A stretch of 64,000 bases of DNA from Pelagibius sp964472095 (GCA_964472095.1 CAYYIV010000003.1:1-64000); one strand, 5' to 3'; positions 1 through 9,900 are shown, counted from the first letter of the stretch. The notes: generated by a model from the letters alone, not told the origin. A program made the numbers and translations.

Positions 1-886
1 TCATCAGCACCGAGGTCATCAGGCCGAGCGAGCCGAAGCCCTGCGCCACGGTGTCCGACTGTACGTCGCCGTCGTAGTTCTTGCAGGCCCAGACGTAGCC
101 GCCGGACCACTTCATGGCGGCGGCCACCATGTCGTCGATCAGGCGATGCTCGTAGTGGATGCCCTTGGCCTCGAAGGCCTTCTTGAAGTCCTTGTCGTAG
201 ACTTCCTGGAAGATGTCCTTGAAGCGCCCGTCGTAGACCTTGAGGATGGTGTTCTTGGTCGAGAGGTAGACCGGCCAGCCGAGATTGAGGCCGTAGTTCA
301 GGCAGGCGCTGGCGAAACCGCGGATCGATTCGTCCAGGTTGTACATGCCCATGGCGACGCCGGCTTCCGGGAAGTCGAAGATGTCGTAGGTGGTGGCCTT
401 GCCGCCGTCGGCCGGCTGGAAGGTCATGGTCAGCTTGCCCGGTCCGGGCACCTTGAAGTCGGTGGCGCGGTACTGGTCGCCGAAGGCGTGGCGGCCGATG
501 ACGATGGGCTGGGTCCAGCCCGGCACCAGGCGCGGCACGTTCTTCATGATGATGGGCTGGCGGAAGATAGTGCCGCCGATGATGTTACGCAGCGTGCCAT
601 TGGGCGAGCGCCACATCTTCTTGAGGCCGAACTCCTCGACGCGTCCTTCGTCCGGAGTGATGGTCGCGCACTTCACGCCGACGCGGTACTGCTTGATGGC
701 GTTGGCGGAGTCGACGGTGATCTGGTCGTCGGTCTCGTCACGCTTCTCGACGGAGAGGTCGTAGTACTTCAGGTCCACGTCCAGGTAGGGGAGGATCAAC
801 GTTTCCTTGATCTTTGCCCAGATGATGCGAGTCATCTCGTCGCCGTCGAGCTCGACGATCGGGTTCTTAACCTTGATTTTCCCCAT
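1..886 (-). CDS. icd: NADP-dependent isocitrate dehydrogenase (3' end missing)
   Basis: Converts isocitrate to 2-oxoglutarate and CO2 with NADPH formation in the TCA cycle; cytoplasmic. The reverse strand from an ATG at 886 reads MGKIKVKNPIVELDGDEMTR, the usual start of the eukaryotic-like homodimeric NADP-IDH found in alphaproteobacteria. It continues through the substrate-loop region (SPNGTLRNIIGGTIFRQP) and a conserved segment with WPVYLSTKNTILK. About 295 of the roughly 405 expected residues are inside the window; the gene continues past base 1. A GGAG ribosome-binding site (in CCTGGAGAAA) precedes the ATG. The next gene is on the same strand more than 100 bp upstream, so this is probably a separate transcript. 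Identity is considered very secure. Confidence 0.96.
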   Translation of the reverse strand, partial: MGKIKVKNPIVELDGDEMTRIIWAKIKETLILPYLDVDLKYYDLSVEKRDETDDQITVDSANAIKQYRVGVKCATITPDEGRVEEFGLKKMWRSPNGTLRNIIGGTIFRQPIIMKNVPRLVPGWTQPIVIGRHAFGDQYRATDFKVPGPGKLTMTFQPADGGKATTYDIFDFPEAGVAMGMYNLDESIRGFASACLNYGLNLGWPVYLSTKNTILKVYDGRFKDIFQEVYDKDFKKAFEAKGIHYEHRLIDDMVAAAMKWSGGYVWACKNYDGDVQSDTVAQGFGSLGLMTSVLM

Positions 887-1015
887 ATTTTTTCTCCAGG
901 AATGCTGACCGGAACGACCGCAGCGGATCCTGCTGGGCCGGATTTTGCGGCGCAAGATAGCAGGCTGCGTCGCCCTTGCAAGCTGGCGCGCGCCGGACGG
1001 TTCCGGATGCGCCGG

Positions 1016-1594
1016 CTACATGCGCTCGATTTTGTCGGGCAGGCGGGGCCGCGGCGCCGTGTCGGCGACCTCGAGCACCTGGTCGACCCGCTCGACGACA
1101 TGGAACAGGTCGGTGCTGCCACGCAGGTAGCCCTCGGCGGTCTGGTGCTCGACCAGGCGCAGCAACGGGTCCCAGAAGCCCTCGATGTTGACCAGGATGA
1201 TCGGCTTGTCGTGCAACTTAAGCTGGCGCCAGGTGACGATCTCGAAAGTCTCGTCGAGGGTGCCGAGGCCGCCGGGCAGGGCGCAGAAGGCGTCGGAGCG
1301 CTCCGCCATCAATTGCTTGCGGGCGTGCATGGAGTCGACGACGAGATACTCAGAGGCCGTCCGGTTGCCGGCTTCGAGGTCCTCGAGGTGCTTCGGGATG
1401 ATGGCGACCACCCGGCCGCCGGCGGCCTGGGCACCCTCGGCGATTGCCCCCATCATGCCGATGCGCCCGCCGCCGTAGACGATATCCACCTTGGCCCGTG
1501 CCGCCAGGGCACCCAGGTCGCGGGCCGCTTGCAGATGGCTTTGACGGACCTTGCTGGCGGAGCCGCAGTAGACGCAAAGCGCACGAATTTTCAT
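1016..1594 (-). CDS. LOG-family protein (TIGR00730, cytokinin riboside 5'-monophosphate phosphoribohydrolase-like)
   Basis: Likely cytoplasmic nucleotide hydrolase of the LONELY GUY family, which releases the base from N6-modified AMP; many bacterial members act on AMP itself. Seen in the 192-residue protein: an N-terminal Rossmann start (RALCVYCGSASK), the GGGRIGMMG loop near residue 45, and the family signature PGGLGTLDE near residue 110, preceded by a conserved MHARK segment. Length fits the family (about 190). I take the ATG at 1594; an in-frame GTG lies six bases upstream and neither has a strong Shine-Dalgarno. It stands alone between icd and the divergent cytochrome genes. The family is secure; the physiological substrate is not. 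Confidence 0.9.
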   Translation of the reverse strand: MKIRALCVYCGSASKVRQSHLQAARDLGALAARAKVDIVYGGGRIGMMGAIAEGAQAAGGRVVAIIPKHLEDLEAGNRTASEYLVVDSMHARKQLMAERSDAFCALPGGLGTLDETFEIVTWRQLKLHDKPIILVNIEGFWDPLLRLVEHQTAEGYLRGSTDLFHVVERVDQVLEVADTAPRPRLPDKIERM

Positions 1595-1837
1595 GATCAC
1601 AAGCTCGTTACCGGCTGACCCCGCGGCAGGGGAACGTTGAAATCGGACGCCGATTCAGTAGTGTAATGGCGCGTCACTTCTCGTGACCGCCTTGTAGCAC
1701 AGGCCTGTCATTCCCTTCCACATCAGGTCGTCTCGGGGCTGGATCCGAATGCCGCTCGGATTGGCGCGCTGAGAAACCATGAATGACTATGCCCAGGTGT
1801 CGACGGCACGGGGCGTAACCAAAAAGGAGCGGGTCAA

Positions 1838-2371
1838 ATGGAGAGCAAGAGCGTCTTTCTGGCAGCGGGGGCCCTGGCGGTCGCTGCGGTCGCCGTCGGG
1901 GCTGCCCCTGGCGCAAACTCTTTCGTGCAGGCAGCCGAGACAGGGTACGTCCAGCTGGCCGATGCGGCGCAGATGGCGGCCGTCAAGGAGCGTCAGGAAC
2001 TGATGAAGTCGATCGGCGGAAACACCAAGACCGTCGCGGACTTCCTGAAGGAGTCCAAGGGCACCGCCGCCGAGGCGCAGGCGGCCGCCGCCAAGATCGG
2101 CGAGCTGGCAATGACGATCCCCGCAGCCTTCGAGACGGAGGCGACCCTGGCGGAGATGGACGCGGTCGGCAAGAACCGTGGCAAGCCGGAGATCTGGATG
2201 GACTGGGACGGCTTCACCGCCAAGGCCAAGCACCTCGAAGAGCGCAGCGCCGCGCTGGTCGCTGCCTTCGAGGGCGGCGACGCGGCGGACATCCAGGCGG
2301 CCTTCGGCGAAATGGGCAAGAACGGCTGCGGCGGCTGTCATGAAGACTTCCGCGGACCGCAGGTCGACTAG
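1838..2371 (+). CDS. cytochrome c' / c-556 family (class II cytochrome c)
   Basis: Secreted four-helix-bundle monohaem cytochrome. The 177-residue product has a cleavable signal peptide (Ala/Val-rich residues about 8-25), alpha-helical Ala/Lys-rich sequence throughout, and a single CGGCH haem site at residues 164-168 near the C-terminus, which is diagnostic of class II cytochromes. Known members act in electron transfer or bind NO in the periplasm. An AAGGAG ribosome-binding site (positions 1824-1829) precedes the ATG. The diheme cytochrome gene follows immediately, so the two are probably co-transcribed as a small periplasmic electron-transfer pair. Class is secure; partner enzyme is not visible in the window. 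Confidence 0.9.
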   Translation: MESKSVFLAAGALAVAAVAVGAAPGANSFVQAAETGYVQLADAAQMAAVKERQELMKSIGGNTKTVADFLKESKGTAAEAQAAAAKIGELAMTIPAAFETEATLAEMDAVGKNRGKPEIWMDWDGFTAKAKHLEERSAALVAAFEGGDAADIQAAFGEMGKNGCGGCHEDFRGPQVD

Positions 2372-3293
2372 GTCCGGCGCAGCGGTATCGAGTCCATTGC
2401 ATCTCAAGAGGACAATTCGACGGTCAGGGTGGGCCCTGTGGCCCGCCCTGGCTGTTCTCTTGGCGCTGGCAGGGCCGCTCAGGGCGCAGGACGGCGACGA
2501 CAACGTGGTCGAGCGCGGCCGCTATGTTTTCCAGGCCGCCGGTTGCCTGGGCTGCCATAGCGACACCAAGGGCGGCGGCGAGCCGCTGGCCGGCGGGCGG
2601 CCGCTGGTCACGCCTTTCGGCACCTTCTACACGCCTAACATCACCCCGGACCCGCAGACCGGGATCGGCGCCTGGCGCGAGCAGGATTTCGTCGCGGCCC
2701 TGCGCCACGGCACCTCGCCCGCGGGCGATCCCTATTATCCGGCCTTTCCCTATCCCTCCTACAGCGGCATGTCCGACGCCGATCTGCGCGACCTCTTCGC
2801 TTATCTCATGGCGCAGCCGCCGGTGAGCCGGGCGAACCGCGATCATGCGCTTGATTTTCCCTACAGCCTGCGCTTCACCCTGGGGATCTGGCAGGCCCTG
2901 TTCTTCGAGCCGGCGACCTTCGAGCCGGAGCCCGACCAGGATGCCGCCTGGAACCGCGGGGCCTACCTGGTGCGGCACCTCGGCCACTGCGGCGAGTGTC
3001 ACAGCCCGCGTGGTTTCCTGGGCGCGGTCGATGCCGAGCAGGCGTTGGCCGGCAATGCGGCCGGGCCCGAAGGGGACAAGGTGCCGAACCTGACGCCGGG
3101 GCCAGGCGGCCTCTCCGATTGGAGCGAATCGGACATCGCCTATGCCCTGAAAAGCGGTATTACGCCCGACGGCGACTTCCTCAGCGACTCCATGGGTGAG
3201 GTGATCGACAACAGCACCAGCCGCCTGACGGACGACGATCTTGCAGCGATTGCCAAATATCTCAAGAGCTTACCGCCGCGCAGCACGCCCTGA
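2340..3293 (+). CDS. periplasmic diheme cytochrome c
   Basis: Two class I haem sites are visible: CLGCH at residues 69-73 and CGECH at 217-221, counting from the ATG at 2340. Each lies in a cytochrome c domain (TPNITPDPQTGIG and SGMSDADLRDLFAYL in the first; NLTPGPGGLSDWSESDIAYAL in the second). The arrangement resembles the cytochrome subunit of membrane dehydrogenases (alcohol/gluconate/nicotinate dehydrogenase type). The start is uncertain: ATG 2340 overlaps the upstream gene by 32 bases and leaves a long n-region before the hydrophobic WALWPALAVLLALAG segment, while TTG 2397 gives a conventional signal peptide ending at LRA. Probably co-transcribed with the cytochrome c' gene; no dehydrogenase subunit is adjacent. 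Confidence 0.85.
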   Translation: MKTSADRRSTRSGAAVSSPLHLKRTIRRSGWALWPALAVLLALAGPLRAQDGDDNVVERGRYVFQAAGCLGCHSDTKGGGEPLAGGRPLVTPFGTFYTPNITPDPQTGIGAWREQDFVAALRHGTSPAGDPYYPAFPYPSYSGMSDADLRDLFAYLMAQPPVSRANRDHALDFPYSLRFTLGIWQALFFEPATFEPEPDQDAAWNRGAYLVRHLGHCGECHSPRGFLGAVDAEQALAGNAAGPEGDKVPNLTPGPGGLSDWSESDIAYALKSGITPDGDFLSDSMGEVIDNSTSRLTDDDLAAIAKYLKSLPPRSTP

Positions 3294-3367
3294 GAGGGGT
3301 CCGGGCGGCATTGCACCGTCGGCCTTCGCGTACTAGGCTGTTTGATGGGGCGTGGAGGCTAGGCGAG

Positions 3368-4555
3368 TTGCAGAGATTTCTGATCGCGATCGGGGCGGCA
3401 GCCGTCTTGGCGGCGGCAGGTCTCGGCTTTTACCTCTTCGGCGGTGACGGTCAGGAGACGGCGTCCGTTGCCGAGCGGTCGCCCGCCGAAGCCACGTCGC
3501 AGCACCCGTCCGAGCCCGCCGCCGCGGCGCCTGCAGCGCCGCCGCCGGCACCCGCCCAGACCGCGTCCGAGACCCCGGCGCCGACTGCCGAAACTGCCGC
3601 GCCGGAAAGTTCTTCTCCGATCGTCCAGGTGAAACCGCGCAGTCCGGCGGCACCCGCCGCCGCGGCGCCGCTGCCGGTGACCGGGGTGCCGGCGGGCGAA
3701 GCGCCGAGCTTCGACGTGGTGCGGGTCGAGAAAAGCGGCGAGACGGTGATCGCCGGCCGCGCGGCGCCGGACAGCGAGGTCAATGTGACGACTCAGGACG
3801 GCACCTCGATCGGCCGTGCCCGCGCCGACAGCGCCGGTACCTGGGCGATCGTGACCGAGCAGCCGCTCGGCCCGGGCAGCCACGAGATCGGCATCGAGTC
3901 GCAGAGCGCGCAAGGCGATGCGCGGTTGTCGGAAGAGGTCGTGGTGGTCGTGGTGCCCGAGGCGCCGCCGGCCGCGCCGACGACCGCGTCGGGAGCCGCT
4001 CCGGAAGTGCCGCCGGCCGCCGGTCAGCAGGTGCTGGCGGTGCTTACGCCGCGCCAGGGCGGTGGAGCGAGCAAGGTGCTGCCGCAGGAAGCAGAGGGCA
4101 TCGCCCAGGGCGATCTGGTGCTCGACAGCGTCGACTACGACGAGGCGGGGCAGGCGGTGATCGGCGGCCGGGCATCGCCGGGCACACGCATGCTGCTCTA
4201 TCTCGACAACCGTCTGGTCGGCGACAGCCTTGCCGGTGCCGATGGCCGCTGGAGCCACGCGCCTGTGGAGCCCGTCGTCGAGGGCCTGCATGCCCTGCGC
4301 GTCGACCAGGTCGACGAAAAGGGCAGCGTCATCGCCCGCGTCGAGACGCCGTTCTCGCGCGAGGCGCCACGCGTCGCGCAGGCCGACGAGGAGCTCGTCA
4401 TCGTTCAGCCGGGCAACTCTCTGTGGCGCATCGCCCGGCGCAGTTACGGTGAGGGGCTGCAGTACTCGGTGATCTACCAGGCCAACCGGGAACAGATCCG
4501 CGATCCTGACCTGATCTATCCGGGCCAGGTATTCGAGCTGCCCAAGATCAATTGA
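3368..4555 (+). CDS. LysM-domain envelope protein with Ig-like repeats
   Basis: Probable membrane-anchored periplasmic protein. Order of parts: an N-terminal hydrophobic helix (LIAIGAAAVLAAAGLGFYLF), a long Ala/Pro-rich linker, two bacterial Ig-like segments (around VVRVEKSGETVIAGRAAPDS and LDSVDYDEAGQAVIGGRASP, each ending in a D-G-TW/D-G-RW type strand), and a C-terminal LysM domain (VQPGNSLWRIARRSYG ... IYPGQVFELP) for peptidoglycan binding. I prefer the TTG at 3368, which has a GGAGG site nine bases upstream and puts the hydrophobic helix right at the N-terminus; an upstream TTG at 3311 would add 19 charged residues. Such proteins are common single genes in Rhodospirillales; the function is unknown. 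Confidence 0.82.
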   Translation: MQRFLIAIGAAAVLAAAGLGFYLFGGDGQETASVAERSPAEATSQHPSEPAAAAPAAPPPAPAQTASETPAPTAETAAPESSSPIVQVKPRSPAAPAAAAPLPVTGVPAGEAPSFDVVRVEKSGETVIAGRAAPDSEVNVTTQDGTSIGRARADSAGTWAIVTEQPLGPGSHEIGIESQSAQGDARLSEEVVVVVVPEAPPAAPTTASGAAPEVPPAAGQQVLAVLTPRQGGGASKVLPQEAEGIAQGDLVLDSVDYDEAGQAVIGGRASPGTRMLLYLDNRLVGDSLAGADGRWSHAPVEPVVEGLHALRVDQVDEKGSVIARVETPFSREAPRVAQADEELVIVQPGNSLWRIARRSYGEGLQYSVIYQANREQIRDPDLIYPGQVFELPKIN

Positions 4556-4571
4556 ACCGACACGCTCTTCG

Positions 4572-4593
4572 CCCTCGCGCAGCGCCGCGAGGG
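4572..4593. terminator. hairpin between convergent genes
   Basis: Perfect 8-bp stem CCCTCGCG/CGCGAGGG with a 6-base loop, located between the LysM gene and the convergent gene at 4620. There is no T-tract, so it may be a bidirectional terminator or only an mRNA 3' stabiliser. Confidence 0.45.
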
Positions 4594-4619
4594 TCGCTGC
4601 CTCAACGGCACCGGCGGCG

Positions 4620-5162
4620 TCAGCCTTCGGCCGGCGCCGGCTCTTCGCCGTCCTGGGTTTGCGGCGGCGGGCGGCGCAGGGCGACCGCCTCGCCCAAGAG
4701 GTCGAGGTAGGGCTTGAAATCGAGGATCAAGGCGACCGCGGTGGCGATCACGCTGACCGGGGTGCGCGGGGTGGGGGGCATGAGTTCACCCTCCAGCACG
4801 ATGTCGTGGTCGGGTGACAGCAGGATGTGGCCGCGGCGCAGGCGGTCGGTGGCCGCCATCACCGTGCGCGCCAGGCGTCGCGCGTCGGGCGATTCCGCAC
4901 TGAAGGGCAGCTTGCCGAGATTGGCGCGCAGTCGCAGCGGCGCCATGCGGCTCGCCATGTCGGCCTCGAACTGAATGCCGCAGGCGGAAAAGCGGAAGAA
5001 GAGCGGCCGATCCTCCTGGGAGCATTGGATGTGGCCGTCGTCGCCCAAGGTGACGCTGCCGATTTCCAGGGGCAGGGTGGTGCTGGCAAACTGCTTGATC
5101 GCCGACTTGCCGGAATCCTGGTCGCGGCCGGAATCGCCTGGCCCGATTCCCTTGTCGTCCAA
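4620..5162 (-). CDS. conserved hypothetical protein, possibly YbjN/CesT-like
   Basis: A 180-residue soluble protein without signal peptide or membrane helix. Its central pattern (a short beta segment with LPLEIGSVTLGDDGHI, then RPLFFRFSACGIQFEADM, then LRLRANLGKLPFSAESPDARR) looks like the alpha/beta fold of YbjN or type III chaperone-like proteins; this is inference from pattern only. The C-terminus is Pro/Glu-rich. The TTG start at 5162 is supported by a GGGGAG site eight bases upstream. It is convergent with the LysM gene and divergent from psd. No function can be assigned. Confidence 0.6.
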   Translation of the reverse strand: MDDKGIGPGDSGRDQDSGKSAIKQFASTTLPLEIGSVTLGDDGHIQCSQEDRPLFFRFSACGIQFEADMASRMAPLRLRANLGKLPFSAESPDARRLARTVMAATDRLRRGHILLSPDHDIVLEGELMPPTPRTPVSVIATAVALILDFKPYLDLLGEAVALRRPPPQTQDGEEPAPAEG

Positions 5163-5319
5163 TGCCTTAGCTCCCCTTGAAAACTGCCCGGCCTGAGTAC
5201 CACGGCAGCTTTTAAGGATCGGTAAAGTATGGCCCCGGCGCCATTTTCCGACTGCTTGCCCTGGCCCCGCGTGTTTTATTAGGGTTTGAGCGATTCACCG
5301 TAATGGACAGGAAAACCGA

Positions 5320-6006
5320 GTGTTCCGAAGCGTTATCGTGCCGATCCATCGGGCCGGGTGGCCCTTCATCGGGATTGCCCTGGCCGCCGCCGTGCTGCTC
5401 GGCCTGCTTTGGGGGCCGCTGTTCTGGCTGGGCCTGGTGGCCGCAGCCTACTGCGCATATTTCTTCCGCGACCCGCCGCGGGTGACGCCGACGCGGGTCG
5501 GCTTGGTCATCGCGCCGGCCGACGGGATGGTGCAGCCGATCCAGCGGGCGGTGCCGCCGCCCGAGTTGGATCTGGGCGACCAGCCGTTGACCCGCGTGTC
5601 GATCTTCCTGAATGTCTTCAACGTGCACATCAACCGGGTGCCGGTGGACGGCAGCATCACCGCGCTGTCCTATCGACCCGGCAAGTTTCTCAACGCAGCA
5701 ATGGACAAGGCGTCGGAGGACAACGAGCGGATGGCGCTGAAGGTGACGACCTACGACGGGGTCGACATCGGCTTCGTGCAGATCGCCGGTTTGGTCGCGC
5801 GCCGCATCGTCTGCAACTTGAAGCTCGGCGAGCCGGTGCGCGCCGGACAGGTCTTCGGCCTCATTCGATTCGGCAGCCGCATGGATGTCTACCTGCCGGA
5901 GGGCATCGCCTCCCTGGTCGTGCCCTATCAGACCACCATCGCCGGTGAGACGGTGATCGCCGACCTGCTGTCGGACGAGACCGCCCGCCAGGGGGAGGAA
6001 AGATAG
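5320..6006 (+). CDS. psd: phosphatidylserine decarboxylase proenzyme
   Basis: Makes phosphatidylethanolamine from phosphatidylserine at the inner membrane. The 228-residue protein matches the short, type II form typical of alphaproteobacteria: two N-terminal hydrophobic helices (residues about 15-48), the catalytic core with APADGMVQPI and SIFLNVFNVHINRVP, and the self-cleavage site in RFGSRMDVY with Gly185-Ser186, where the pyruvoyl group forms. The start is a GTG at 5320. It sits directly before pssA (one base between stop and next ATG), giving a two-gene phospholipid operon. Confidence 0.95.
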   Translation: MFRSVIVPIHRAGWPFIGIALAAAVLLGLLWGPLFWLGLVAAAYCAYFFRDPPRVTPTRVGLVIAPADGMVQPIQRAVPPPELDLGDQPLTRVSIFLNVFNVHINRVPVDGSITALSYRPGKFLNAAMDKASEDNERMALKVTTYDGVDIGFVQIAGLVARRIVCNLKLGEPVRAGQVFGLIRFGSRMDVYLPEGIASLVVPYQTTIAGETVIADLLSDETARQGEER

Positions 6007-6007
6007 C

Positions 6008-6805
6008 ATGGCGCAGTTTCGCCGCCGCCGGGTGACGGCAATGTCGATCAACCGGATGATTCCCAATGCGCTGACCCTGTTGGCGCTCTGCTCCGGGCTG
6101 ACGGCGGTGCGCTTCGCCCTGCAGGACCGTTGGGAGGCGGCGGTGATTGCGGTGCTGGTGGCCATGCTGTTCGACACCCTTGACGGGCGCATCGCCCGCC
6201 TCATGGGGTCGACCAGCGAACTCGGGGCACAACTCGACTCGCTGTCGGACGTGATCGCCTTCGGGGTCGCACCGGCGGTGATGATCTATCTTTGGACGCT
6301 GTCGAACGCCGGCGGCATCGGCTGGGCATCCTGCCTGGTCTATTCCGCCTGCTGCGCCCTGCGCCTGGCGCGCTTCAACACCGCGCTGGGGGAGGAGAAT
6401 CCGAAACCCTTGGCCTCGCGCTATTTCGTCGGTGTGCCGGCGCCGGCTGCCGCCGGGCTCGCCCTGCTGCCGCTTATGCTGTCCTTCGTGCTGGGAGACG
6501 GCTGGCTGCGCAACGACGCCTTGAACTCCCTGACCCTGCTGGCAGTCGCCATGTTCATGGTCAGCCGGGTGCCGACCTTCTCGGCCAAGCGGCTGAAACT
6601 GAGTGCGCCGCAGCGCCTCGTCGTCCTGGTCGGCATGGTGCTCTTCATCGCCCTGCTGATCAGCGAGACCTGGATCACGGTGTCGCTGCTGACCCTGGCC
6701 TATCTCGCCAGCATCCCTGTCGCCGTCGTGCAGCACCGCCGCGAACTGCGCGCCGGCGCGCCGGAGACGCCAGACGAGGCCGTGCTCCCGGAAGACGAAA
6801 TCTAG
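6008..6805 (+). CDS. pssA: CDP-diacylglycerol-serine O-phosphatidyltransferase
   Basis: Integral membrane enzyme forming phosphatidylserine from CDP-diacylglycerol and serine, the step before Psd. The 265-residue protein contains the complete CDP-alcohol phosphotransferase motif: Asp59-Gly60-x2-Ala63-Arg64-x8-Gly73-x3-Asp77-x3-Asp81, followed by several hydrophobic helices. It is in one operon with psd. The TAG stop codon (6803-6805) and the last bases of the gene lie inside the left inverted repeat of a 182-bp MITE-like element, so the present C-terminus may have been set by that insertion. Confidence 0.95.
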   Translation: MAQFRRRRVTAMSINRMIPNALTLLALCSGLTAVRFALQDRWEAAVIAVLVAMLFDTLDGRIARLMGSTSELGAQLDSLSDVIAFGVAPAVMIYLWTLSNAGGIGWASCLVYSACCALRLARFNTALGEENPKPLASRYFVGVPAPAAAGLALLPLMLSFVLGDGWLRNDALNSLTLLAVAMFMVSRVPTFSAKRLKLSAPQRLVVLVGMVLFIALLISETWITVSLLTLAYLASIPVAVVQHRRELRAGAPETPDEAVLPEDEI

Positions 6806-6983
6806 CAGGCTGCTGAAAAAGTCATTCGGACCTGTGGCGCATCCTTCGAGACGGCGCTGACGCGCCTCCTCAGGATGAGGTAAGAGATTGATATGTTGTC
6901 CTCATGCTGAGGAGCGAGCGCTAGCGAGCGTCTCGAAGTACGAGGACAACACTGTTGCGAGGACTTTTTCAGCAGCCTGCTAG
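6802..6983. mobile_element. MITE-like element with 22-bp perfect terminal inverted repeats
   Basis: Both ends carry the same 22-base inverted repeat (6802-6823 and 6962-6983; core CAGGCTGCTGAAAAAGTC), beginning and ending with CTAG. The interior holds a second, imperfect dyad (CCTTCGAGACG ... CGTCTCGAAG with CTCCTCAGGATGAGG arms). It has no coding capacity. It fills the gap between the convergent pssA and RND permease genes and supplies the pssA stop codon. The interior dyad is shared with three other intergenic elements in the window. Confidence 0.8.
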
Positions 6984-6986
6984 AGC

Positions 6987-9900
6987 TTACTCCGCCGCCT
7001 CGGAGACCGGCCGGCCGGGTTTGCCGCCCTGCTTTGCGCCGGCATCGGCATCGGTTGACGGCTGCTTCGCCAGCCTGCGGCGGGCCACGAAGGCGCGTAC
7101 GTTTTCCCGCAGCATCAGCGCCGAGGGCGTCACCACCAGGGTCAGCAGGGTGGCGAAGGTCAGGCCGAAGACGATGGCGGTAGAGAGCTGGCGCCACCAT
7201 TGGGTCGACGGCGCACCGACCAGGACCGTGCGCGAGAAGAAGTCGATATTGGTGGCCAGCACCATCGGCGCCAGGCCGAGGACCGTGGTGATCGTGGTGA
7301 GCAGCACCGGGCGCAGGCGCTGGGCGCCGGTGCGCAGGATGGCTTCGTGTACCGAACTGGTCGTCTCCCGCAGGCGGTCGAAGGTGTCGATGAGCACGAT
7401 GTTGTTGTTCACCACGATGCCGGCCAGGGCGATGACGCCGATGCCCGACATGACGATGCCGAAGGGCTGGTGGGTGACCAGCAGGCCGATCATCACGCCG
7501 ACGGTCGACATGATCACGGCGCTGAGGATCAGGAAGGCGCTGTAGAAGCTGTTGAACTGCGTCACCAGGATGATCGCCATCAGGAAGAGGGCGACGCCGA
7601 AGGCCTTGCCGAGGAAATCGGAGGCCTGCTTCTGCTCCTCGTCCTCGCCCTTGAACTCGATGCTGATGCGCGGGTCGAAACTCTCGGTCGCCAGCCACGC
7701 GCGTATCTCTCGCACCTTGTCGTCGGCCAGCAGGCCGGGCGCCACGTCGGCCTTTACCGTCATCGCCCGATTGCCATCGGTGCGACGCAGCAGCCCGACC
7801 TTCTGTTTCGGCACCCGCGTCACGAAATTGGAGATCGGCACCAGGCCGGAGGAGGTCTGGATGCGGATCTGGTCCAGCTGCGCGATGGTGCGATACTGCT
7901 GCGGCAGGCGCACCACGATGTCGATCTCCTCGCTGCTGTCGTCGGGCCGGTACTCGCCCAGCTTCATGCCGTTGGTGATCATGCGCACGTAGCCGCCGAT
8001 CAGGCTGATGTCGGCGCCGAACTTGGCGGCCTGGGCGCGGTCGACGATCAGCTCCCACTCGATGCCGGGGATCTGGGCGCCGTCCTCCATGTCGACGAAG
8101 CCGCCCATGTCGACCATGGCGTCGGCGATGCGCCTGACGGCGGGCTCGATCAGCGCCGGATTGGCGGAGGACACCTCGATCTGCACGGGCTTGCCGACGG
8201 GCGGGCCGGACTCTTCCTTGCGCGCTTCGACGATGACGCCGCCGAACATCGCGCTGCGCTCGCGGATCTCGGTGAGAATTTCGTCGGCTGGCCGGCGCAG
8301 GAACCAGTCGGTGAACTCGAGGGTGATCTTGCCGATGACGTCCTCTGCCTCGTCTCCGCCGCCCTGCCCGGAGGAAGCCATGGACTCCGCCGTCACGGCG
8401 TGGAACTCGTGGTGCTGTCGCTGCAGCGCCAGCACCACCTTTTCGACCTGCTGCACCAGGGCGTCGCGCTCCTCCACCGAAAGGTTGCCACGGGCGTGCA
8501 GCTGCAGCACGGCGTTGTGCGGCTCGACGTCGGGGAAGAACTCGACGCCGCGGCCGAAGCTGCCGTAGGCGACCATCACCAGAACCAGGGTGGCGACGGC
8601 GCCGAAGAGGATCTTGCCCGGATGCCGGAGGGCGAAGCCGAGGACTTTCAGATAGCGGCCGGTGGCACCCTTGACGTCGTCGAGGTCGCCATTCTCGCCG
8701 GCCGCCAGCGCCTTCATGGTCTCGGGATCGGCTGTGCCGCCCGGCTTGCCGAAGACGGATCCCAGCGTCGGGACGAAGATCAGCGCCATGGCCAATGAAG
8801 CAGTCAGTGTGGCAATCAGCGTCAGCGGCAGGTACTTCATGAACTCGCCGACCACGCCCGGCCAGAACATCAGCGGCAGGAAGGCCGCCAGTGTGGTCGC
8901 CGTGGCGGCGGTGATCGGCCAGGCCATCCGCTTGCTGGCGAGGGTATAGGCCTCGCGCTTCGGCAGGCCCTCGCTCATCTTGCGATCGGCGTATTCAGTG
9001 ACCACGATGGCGCCGTCGACCAGCATGCCGACGGCGAGGATGAGCGCGAAGAGCACCACGATGTTGACGGTGAAGCCGGCCACCGCGAGCACCAGGATGC
9101 CGGTCAGGAAGGAGCCGGGGATGGCGATGCCGACGAGGCAGGCCGAACGGATGCCGAGCGCCGCGACCACCACCACCATGACCAGCAGGATCGCGCTCAG
9201 CACGTTGTTCTGCAGGTCGAGCAGGTTGTTGCGGATGTCGGTCGACTTGTCCTGGCTGTAGGCCACGGTGACCGTGGCGGGCCAGCTGTCGCGCTGGGCC
9301 TCGACCACGGCGCGCACGCTCTCGATGGTCTCGATGATGTTCTGGCCGGTGCGCTTGGAGACGTTGAGGGCGAGGGAGGGCTGTCCGTTGAGGCGTGAGA
9401 AGCCGTCGGAATCCTTGAAGGTGCGGCGCAGGCTGGCGACATCGCGGAAGCGCACCACGGCGTCGCCGCTGACCTTCACCGGCAGGTTGACGATGTCCTC
9501 CATGGTCTCGAAGAGGCCGGGCACTTTCACGGCGAAGCGGCCCTGGCCGGTGTCCAGCGCACCGGCGGCGACCACCAGGTTGGACTTCGAGACCATCTCC
9601 AGGATGTCGGCGGTATCGAGGTTGTAGCTCTCCAGCGCCAGCGGGTCGATGATGACCTCCAGCAGCTCGTCGCGGTCGCCGACGATCTCGGCCTCGAGCA
9701 CGCTGGTGATGCCTTCGATGCGGTCCTGCAGGTCGCGGGCAATGCGCAGCAGGGTGCGCTCCGGTGCCGTGCCCGAAAGCGACACGGTCAGCACCGGGAA
9801 GAGCGAGAGGTTGATTTCGTGGACGGTCGGCTCCTCGGCGTCCTGCGGCAGTTCCGGCTTGGCCAGATCGACCTTTTCGCGCACGTCGACGAGTGCCTTG

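Noticed and set aside
146..1618. Long plus-strand open frame across icd and the LOG gene
   Set aside because: It is antisense to two clearly recognised genes and its Asp/Val/Leu-rich translation is typical of a shadow frame in GC-rich DNA.
7200..8798. 532-residue plus-strand frame inside the RND permease
   Set aside because: Antisense shadow of the permease; composition is Asp/His/Gly-rich and no motif is seen.
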